In this document: piece after piece, positions 58,364 to 64,000 of the stretch | Layout of the letters: each line of letters opens with the position of its first letter | Position numbering within the stretch: the stretch's first letter is position 1 | NCBI RefSeq assembly: GCF_001591965.1 | Contig: NZ_BCVX01000013.1 | Span: 100,254-164,253 of the forward strand | Source of the DNA: Lysinibacillus odysseyi 34hs-1 = NBRC 100172 | Lineage (GTDB): Bacteria; Bacillota; Bacilli; Bacillales_A; Planococcaceae | DNA length: 64,000 bases | Direction: 5' to 3' | The notes under the pieces: model-generated | Seen by the model: the letters and a program-made list of their open reading frames with translations, nothing else | Databases searched by the model: none | What the model was told of the DNA's origin: nothing | Made by a program: the position numbers and the translations under genes

Positions 58364-60682
58364 TTAAAACCCTCCATCTAATGCCAGCTGAAGCACTTCC
58401 TCCGCTTGTGACACTAATTTAAATGACAATTGTTCGCGAATCGCCTCAGGAATATCATCAATATCGCGCTCATTGTCCTTTGGTATAATAATTGTTGTTA
58501 AGCCAGCCCGATGTGCACTTAACGATTTTTCCTTTAATCCTCCGATTGGCAGAACACGTCCCCGGAGTGTTACTTCCCCTGTCATACCGATTTCACGCTT
58601 GATCGGTTTTTTTGTAATAGCAGATACGACTGCTGTTACAATCGTTATCCCTGCGGAAGGGCCATCCTTTGGCACAGCCCCTTCTGGAACGTGGATATGC
58701 AAATCATGTTCATCAAAGAATTCAGGTTTGATGCCAAGCTTATTTGTGAGGGAACGGACATAGGACAAGGCTGTTTGGGCCGATTCCTTCATGACATCCC
58801 CTAGTTTCCCCGTTAATTGCAGCTTTCCTTTACCAGGTGTTAATGATACTTCAATTTGAAGCGTATCCCCACCCACGGTTGTATAGGCCAAACCTGTCGC
58901 GATACCGATTTGATTCTCTGTTTCTGCCTGTCCATAGCGGAAGCGGTGTTTGCCCAGCATATCTACAAGCATTTTGGAAGATACGGTTACGCGTTTTTTC
59001 TCGCCTGATACGATTATTTTTGCCGCTTTACGGCAAATAGTCGCAGCTTGGCGCTCTAATCCACGTACCCCTGCTTCTCTTGTGTAGTAGCGAATTAAAT
59101 CAAGGACCGCTTCATCCTTCACAACAAGCTGGGACTTTTTCAATCCATGCTCTTTCATCTGCTTTGGAATTAAATGATTTTTAGCGATTTCCTTCTTTTC
59201 CATCTCCGTATAGCCAGCGATCGTAATAATCTCCATACGGTCACGGAGAGGGCCAGGAATCGTGCTTAAATCATTTGCCGTAGCAATGAATAATACATCA
59301 GATAAATCATATGGTTCTTCAATATAATGATCACTAAACGTATTATTCTGTTCAGGATCCAGCACTTCCAGCATTGCAGCAGAAGGATCTCCTCTAAAGT
59401 CATTGGACATTTTATCAATCTCATCCAGCAAGAATACAGGATTTGTTGTACCGGCTTTTTTCATTCCCTGAATAATCCGACCAGGCATTGCTCCTACATA
59501 CGTACGGCGATGGCCGCGGATTTCTGATTCGTCACGCACTCCGCCAAGGGAAACACGGACAAACTTACGGTCTAAACTTTCCGCAATGGAACGTGCCAAA
59601 CTCGTTTTACCCACCCCTGGAGGTCCTGCTAAACAAATAATCGGGCCACGCAAGGAGTTCATTAGCTGACGAACGGATAAATACTCCAAAATTCGTTCCT
59701 TAACTTTTTCCAGACCATCATGATCACGATTTAAAATTTCCTCTGCATAAGCAACATCCAGGCGGTCTTCTGTTTTTTCACTCCACGGGAGAGTTGCCAG
59801 CCATTCTACATAATTGCGGATTACACCGCTTTCTGCACTTGCCGCTGGTATTTTTTCATAACGGTCAAGCTCTTTTAGCGCAACTTTCCGTGTCGCCTCA
59901 GGCATGCCTGCTTCCTCTATACGTTTACGAAGTTCGGCAACTTCACCGGATTTCCCGTCTCGGTCTCCCAGCTCCTGCTGGATCGCCTTCATTTGTTCAC
60001 GCAGGAAGTATTCTTTTTGTGTACGCTCCATTGCCTGCTTTACTTTTGTATTGATTTTCTTTTCAAGGGCCATCACTTCTTGCTCGTCATGTAAACGGAT
60101 AATTAAATAATCCAAACGCTTTTTGACATTGAAAATACTCAAAATTTCCTGTTTTTCCGCTACCTTTAATGGAAGATGGGATGAAATAACGTCTGAGAAC
60201 CGACCAGGTTCTTCAATATCAACAACCGATTCAATTGTTTCAGTCGTAATTTTATTGGAGATTTTGGCATACTTCTCAAAATAACTTAACAGTGTACGCA
60301 TTAACGCTTCCGTTTCCGCATCTTTTGTCGGATCATCCTCATGGATTTCAATATCAACGGACGTATACTTTTCCCCTTCTTTATAATCCAGGACTTTCGC
60401 CCGTGCAATGCCTTCGACTAATATACGCAATGTCCCGTTTGGTAGTTTAAGCATTTGCTTAACATTTGCTACTGCCCCTACCTCATACAAGTCATTTCGC
60501 TCCGGTGATTCGACACGCATATCCTGCTGAGTCGCCAGAAAAATTTTGCTGTCTCCTAACATCGCCTGCTCAAGGGCAGCGACTGAACGCTCACGACCGA
60601 CATCAATATGTAGCACCATTGATGGAAAGACAAGCAACCCTCTTAAAGGCAATAACGGAATATTTTTTTCAATCTTTTTCAC
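58364..60682 (-). CDS. lonA: ATP-dependent protease LonA
   Basis: Homo-oligomeric AAA+ serine protease for misfolded and regulatory proteins. About 772 residues with an N-terminal LAN domain (IPLLPLRGLLVFPSMVLH), coiled coil, Walker A GPPGVGKTS (near 350), and the Ser-Lys dyad domain with PKDGPSAGIT (near 675) and GGLKEKSLSA. GTG at 60682 is chosen because GGAGGTG lies 9 nt upstream and the length then matches B. subtilis LonA. Upstream in-frame codons to 60757 precede that site. lonB, normally between clpX and lonA, is absent. Confidence 0.97.
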   Translation of the reverse strand: MKKIEKNIPLLPLRGLLVFPSMVLHIDVGRERSVAALEQAMLGDSKIFLATQQDMRVESPERNDLYEVGAVANVKQMLKLPNGTLRILVEGIARAKVLDYKEGEKYTSVDIEIHEDDPTKDAETEALMRTLLSYFEKYAKISNKITTETIESVVDIEEPGRFSDVISSHLPLKVAEKQEILSIFNVKKRLDYLIIRLHDEQEVMALEKKINTKVKQAMERTQKEYFLREQMKAIQQELGDRDGKSGEVAELRKRIEEAGMPEATRKVALKELDRYEKIPAASAESGVIRNYVEWLATLPWSEKTEDRLDVAYAEEILNRDHDGLEKVKERILEYLSVRQLMNSLRGPIICLAGPPGVGKTSLARSIAESLDRKFVRVSLGGVRDESEIRGHRRTYVGAMPGRIIQGMKKAGTTNPVFLLDEIDKMSNDFRGDPSAAMLEVLDPEQNNTFSDHYIEEPYDLSDVLFIATANDLSTIPGPLRDRMEIITIAGYTEMEKKEIAKNHLIPKQMKEHGLKKSQLVVKDEAVLDLIRYYTREAGVRGLERQAATICRKAAKIIVSGEKKRVTVSSKMLVDMLGKHRFRYGQAETENQIGIATGLAYTTVGGDTLQIEVSLTPGKGKLQLTGKLGDVMKESAQTALSYVRSLTNKLGIKPEFFDEHDLHIHVPEGAVPKDGPSAGITIVTAVVSAITKKPIKREIGMTGEVTLRGRVLPIGGLKEKSLSAHRAGLTTIIIPKDNERDIDDIPEAIREQLSFKLVSQAEEVLQLALDGGF

Positions 60683-60781
60683 GCGGGTATTCACCTCCAT
60701 CCAAAATCTATACGCAACAACCCGCAATTGTAGTATGTGTGTAAAAATGATTTTCATAAACCTCTATGTATTAAGTGTGAA

Positions 60782-60827
60782 TAAAAAGCTGACTGTCGAC
60801 TGTGCGTTGGCACATCCGAAGCCAGCT
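60782..60827 (-). terminator. Intrinsic terminator after clpX
   Basis: AGCTGGCT/AGTCAGCT outer stem enclosing TGTG...CACA, followed by five U residues on the minus strand, about 30 bp past the clpX stop. Confidence 0.75.
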
Positions 60828-60857
60828 TATTTACCACGTCAAGCGTAACATCAGACA

Positions 60858-62123
60858 CTATGCTGAAGTCTTTTTGTTATCTCGTTTATATTCTGTACCA
60901 TCTGCCAATAAAAGCTTCGGATCAGCTTTATCAGTAATTGTTTCAGCTGTAATGATACATTTTACAATATCCTCCCGAGATGGCAGTTCATACATGACAT
61001 CCAGCATTGTTGCTTCAATAATGGAGCGGAGTCCGCGTGCACCTGTTTTTCGTTCGATTGCAAGCTTAGCAATTTCAACTAATGCATCTTTTTCAAACTC
61101 AAGTTCTACATTATCAAGCTCCAGCATTTTTTGGTATTGCTTTGCTAATGCATTTTTCGGCTCTGTTAATATGCGCACTAATGCATCTACATTCAGCTGC
61201 TCTAATGACGCCAATACAGGGAGACGGCCAATAAACTCCGGAATCAACCCAAATTTCAGCAAGTCTTCCGGGATTAAATGAGCAAGCAATGAGCCCTCTT
61301 CTTCTTCACGGCTTACATTTGAACCAAATCCGATGACCTTTTCACCTTGACGGCGTTTAATGATCTGCTCGATTCCATCAAACGCGCCTCCTACGATAAA
61401 TAGGATGTTAGATGTGTCAATTTGCAGGAACTCTTGGTGCGGGTGTTTACGTCCGCCTTGCGGAGGCACACTTGCTACTGTTCCTTCTAAAATTTTAAGG
61501 AGTGCCTGCTGTACACCTTCACCAGATACATCGCGTGTAATAGAAGGATTCTCAGATTTACGTGCTACTTTATCGATTTCATCGATATAAATGATACCTT
61601 TTTCTGCACGCTCGATATCATAATCTGCTGCTTGAATCAGTTTAAGCAGGATATTCTCCACATCTTCCCCTACATAGCCTGCTTCCGTTAAGGAAGTAGC
61701 ATCCGCAATGGCAAATGGTACATTGAGAATACGCGCCAATGTTTGGGCAAGCAATGTTTTACCGCTACCTGTCGGCCCAATTAAAACAATGTTTGATTTT
61801 GATAACTCTACGTCATCAATTTTCGCATTTGAGTTAATGCGTTTATAGTGATTGTACACAGCAACGGCTAAAGCTTTTTTAGCACGTTCTTGTCCAATAA
61901 CATATTCGTCTAAAATGTTTAAAATTTCCTTCGGCTTTGGAATATCTTTAAAATCGATTTCCTCTTCCACGCCCAGCTCTTCTACAACGATCTCCGAGCA
62001 TAGCTCGATACACTCGTCACAAATATATACGCCTGGTCCTGCAACCAGCTTACGAACTTGTTCTTGTGGCTTCCCACAGAAAGAGCATTTTAAATTGCCT
62101 TTTTCATCATTAAATTTAAACAA
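60858..62123 (-). CDS. clpX: ATP-dependent unfoldase ClpX
   Basis: AAA+ specificity subunit of ClpXP. The 421-residue product has the N-terminal zinc-binding domain with CSFC and CDEC pairs, Walker A GPTGSGKT (near 118), Walker B IIYIDEID, and the pore and IGF-type loop (IGFGSN) for ClpP docking. The start is TTG with AGGGGTG 7 nt upstream, giving MFKFNDEKG as in homologues. It has its own promoter and terminator. Confidence 0.98.
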   Translation of the reverse strand: MFKFNDEKGNLKCSFCGKPQEQVRKLVAGPGVYICDECIELCSEIVVEELGVEEEIDFKDIPKPKEILNILDEYVIGQERAKKALAVAVYNHYKRINSNAKIDDVELSKSNIVLIGPTGSGKTLLAQTLARILNVPFAIADATSLTEAGYVGEDVENILLKLIQAADYDIERAEKGIIYIDEIDKVARKSENPSITRDVSGEGVQQALLKILEGTVASVPPQGGRKHPHQEFLQIDTSNILFIVGGAFDGIEQIIKRRQGEKVIGFGSNVSREEEEGSLLAHLIPEDLLKFGLIPEFIGRLPVLASLEQLNVDALVRILTEPKNALAKQYQKMLELDNVELEFEKDALVEIAKLAIERKTGARGLRSIIEATMLDVMYELPSREDIVKCIITAETITDKADPKLLLADGTEYKRDNKKTSA

Positions 62124-62149
62124 TTTGTTTCACCCCTATTCAAGCAACA

Positions 62150-62178
62150 ATCTTACAAGATTATCCGCTTATTATCAA
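62150..62178 (-). promoter_or_regulatory. Sigma-A promoter of clpX
   Basis: TTGATA (62173-62178), 17 nt, TAAGAT (62150-62155) on the minus strand. The 260 bp between it and the tig terminator show no gene or recognisable CtsR box. Confidence 0.7.
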
Positions 62179-62436
62179 ATATATTGACTGTAAAAAAGTT
62201 GCCTATATGTACCGTGCCAAAATCTATGTATATAATAAGTCAATTTCCTTTTAAAAAGAAAAGCACATATGTACCCAATTTTAAACTTCTTATATGTCTG
62301 GCATGCTTACTATTCACATACTACAGGCTCGATTATAAAGGAAAAGAATCTCTCTGTAATCATTTCTATAGTCTATTTAGAAAGACCCCTCTTTACATTT
62401 CCGGAGGGATGCTTGGACAGATTCATGCCTATCTGC

Positions 62437-62468
62437 TAAAACAAGGCACGGGAAGTTCCGTACCTTGT
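62437..62468 (-). terminator. Intrinsic terminator after tig
   Basis: ACAAGGTACGG pairs with CCGTGCCTTGT (one wobble), then UUUUAG on the minus strand, about 65 bp past the tig stop. Confidence 0.8.
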
Positions 62469-62531
62469 CTTGTCTTCTATTAATTCTATTCTACACGATT
62501 TAGTTGTTGCTGTCGTATATTTTGTTTGAAA

Positions 62532-63821
62532 TTATTCAGAAATTTTAGCGTTTTCAACTAAAAGTTCTACTGTTTTCTTTGTTTTTACATCATTTTCTAA
62601 AATAGCTGTGCCGCCTAATGCTGTTTTAATTTGGTCAACAGTCATACCAAATTGAGAAGCCATTGCATCTAACTCAGTAGTAATGTCTTCTTCTGATACT
62701 TCAACATTTTCCGCTTTTGCGATTGCTTCTAAAGTTAATGCAACACGTACACGGTTTTCTGCATCTTCCTTCATTTGCTCGCGTAGTTGCTCTTCTGTTT
62801 GACCAGAGAATTGGAAGTATAACTCAAGGTTCATGCCTTGCATTTGTAAGCGTTGGCCGAATTCTTGAACCATGCGGTCTAATTCTGTGTTGATCATGCC
62901 TGCTGGAATGTCCATTTCAGCATTTGCAGCAGCTTTTTCTACTAGCTCATCACGTAGAGCGCCTTCTGCTTCAGTTTTCTTTTGTTCAACAGTTTGCTCT
63001 TTGATTTTTGCACGTAATGCTTCTAAAGATTCCACTTCTGGATCGATTTCTTTTGCGAACTCGTCATTTAGTTCAGGAAGTACTTTTGTTTTTACTTCTT
63101 TAACAGTTACTTTGAAAGTAGCTTCTTTACCTGCTAGCTCAGCTGCATGGTATTCTTCTGGGAATGTTACAACAACATCTTTTGATTCGCCAGCTTTTAC
63201 ACCCACTAATTGCTCTTCGAAGCCAGGGATGAATGAACCTGAACCGATTTCTAATGGGTAGTCTTCGCCTTTACCGCCTTCAAATGGTTCTTCACCTTGG
63301 AAGCCTTCAAAGTCGATTACAGCTGTGTCGCCTTCTTCGATAGCGCCTTCTTCTTTGATTTCCAGCTCAGCTTTACGAGCTAATTGTTCTTGGATTTGCG
63401 CTTCTACTTCTTCATCAGTTACTTCAGTTGGAAGTTTTGTTACTTCTAACCCTTTATATTCGCCTAATTTTGGTTCAGGCTTTACTGTTACAGTAGCTGT
63501 GAATGTGAAATCTTGGCCTTTAGCGAAGTTTTCAGTACCAGCGATTTCTGGATAATCAACTGGCTCGATACCAGCTTCGTCGATTGCATTAGAGTATGCA
63601 TCAGGAATGATGATTTCTAAGGCATCTTGGTATAGAGCTTCTACACCATATTTCTTTTCAAATAGCGGACGAGGCATTTTTCCTTTACGGAAACCTGGTT
63701 CGTTGATTTGTTTCACCACTTTGTTGAATGCTTTGTCTAAAGCATTGTTTACTTCTGCAGCAGGTACTTCGATTGTTAATAAACCTTGGTTACCTTCTTG
63801 TTTTTCCCATTTTACTGACAT
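62532..63821 (-). CDS. tig: Trigger factor
   Basis: Ribosome-bound chaperone and prolyl isomerase. The 429-residue product has the ribosome-binding signature GFRKGKMPR (about 42-50), a central FKBP-type PPIase domain (about 150-245, [26 protein letters not shown]), and a helical C-terminal chaperone domain. The ATG follows GGAGG. It is expressed from its own promoter; clpX follows. Confidence 0.98.
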   Translation of the reverse strand: MSVKWEKQEGNQGLLTIEVPAAEVNNALDKAFNKVVKQINEPGFRKGKMPRPLFEKKYGVEALYQDALEIIIPDAYSNAIDEAGIEPVDYPEIAGTENFAKGQDFTFTATVTVKPEPKLGEYKGLEVTKLPTEVTDEEVEAQIQEQLARKAELEIKEEGAIEEGDTAVIDFEGFQGEEPFEGGKGEDYPLEIGSGSFIPGFEEQLVGVKAGESKDVVVTFPEEYHAAELAGKEATFKVTVKEVKTKVLPELNDEFAKEIDPEVESLEALRAKIKEQTVEQKKTEAEGALRDELVEKAAANAEMDIPAGMINTELDRMVQEFGQRLQMQGMNLELYFQFSGQTEEQLREQMKEDAENRVRVALTLEAIAKAENVEVSEEDITTELDAMASQFGMTVDQIKTALGGTAILENDVKTKKTVELLVENAKISE

Positions 63822-63892
63822 TTAGATGACCTCCAAAATAAGTTTAAGGTTGTATACCAATTGTTCGTTTTATACGATTTGACAACCATTTT

Positions 63893-63920
63893 AGTATATC
63901 ATAGATGAGCATAGTTTCAA
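63893..63920 (-). promoter_or_regulatory. Sigma-A promoter of tig
   Basis: TTGAAA (63915-63920), 16 nt, TATACT (63893-63898) on the minus strand. The last 80 bp of the window beyond it show no recognisable gene. Confidence 0.7.
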
Positions 63921-64000
63921 CTTTTTTCACATATGTTGTAATTCTGTCAGCTTTTCAAGGTGATGGAGAAAGTTAATTACCTCACCATTCATCCCCTGTG

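Noticed and set aside
60802..61281. 159-codon plus-strand open frame
   Set aside because: Antisense to the clpX 3' end; Ser-rich shadow with no translation signal.

Overview
The window comes from a low-GC, endospore-forming member of the Bacillales. The gene order (aspS-hisS-amidase-dtd-relA-apt-recJ-secDF-comN-spoVB-DUF421-yajC-tgt-queA-ruvBA ... safA-niaR-pheA-obg-spo0B-rpmA-prp-rplU-spoIVFBA-minDC-mreDCB-radC-maf-spoIIB-folC-valS-spoVID-hemLBDCXA ... engB-lonA-clpX-tig) is the backbone I know from Bacillus subtilis, read here mostly on the minus strand. Several differences point to Planococcaceae (Solibacillus/Lysinibacillus/Kurthia-like) rather than Bacillus itself: a surface-protein cluster with SLH and von Willebrand A domains between hemA and engB, a short SpoVID, a His/Met-rich SafA-like protein, tandem folC genes, and no lonB, bofC, comC or ysxE in their usual places. 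The family placement is inference. There are no rRNA or tRNA genes, no CRISPR array, no intact insertion sequence and no prophage.

Region by region. 1-13.8 kb: translation, stringent-response and export genes (aspS fragment, hisS with a T-box, a plus-strand SH3/amidase-3 wall hydrolase, Mn catalase, a DUF2642 protein, dtd, relA, apt, recJ, secDF, comN). 13.9-23.2 kb: spoVB and a DUF421 membrane protein (convergent, overlapping), yajC, the queuosine genes tgt-queA, the Holliday-junction motor ruvAB, a spore-coat pair (kinase-like plus SafA-like) and the niacin repressor niaR. 23.3-39 kb: Nudix, DCC and phenylalanine genes; obg-spo0B; the rplU-prp-rpmA ribosomal operon with its leader RNA and L27-trimming protease; spoIVFAB; mreBCD-minCD cell-shape and division operon; radC, maf, a SpoIIB-like protein; two folC genes. 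39-50.4 kb: valS with an unusually long T-box leader containing a 122-bp tandem duplication; spoVID; the hemAXCDBL haem operon behind a sigma-A promoter with a PerR-like operator. 50.7-57.2 kb: the accessory surface cluster and a small YjfB-type protein. 57.8-63.8 kb: engB, lonA, clpX and tig, the protein quality-control block.

How the genes work together: stringent response and nucleotide salvage (relA, apt), Sec export (secDF, yajC), envelope elongation and division-site selection (mreBCD, minCD), haem synthesis, and many sporulation genes (spo0B, spoVB, spoIVFA/FB, safA-like, spoVID, spoIIB-like, Mn catalase). The accessory surface cluster probably makes secreted proteins held to the wall through SLH domains.

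The most unusual items are the duplicated segment inside the valS T-box leader, the spoVID Shine-Dalgarno lying in the 3' arm of an intrinsic-terminator-like hairpin, a candidate structured RNA with a CU-rich loop between radC and mreB, the three-gene surface cluster, and the His/Met-rich SafA-like coat protein with its kinase-like neighbour. Start codons were chosen by ribosome-binding-site spacing; several core genes (mreB, clpX, hemC, lonA, radC, spoVID) appear to start at TTG or GTG.
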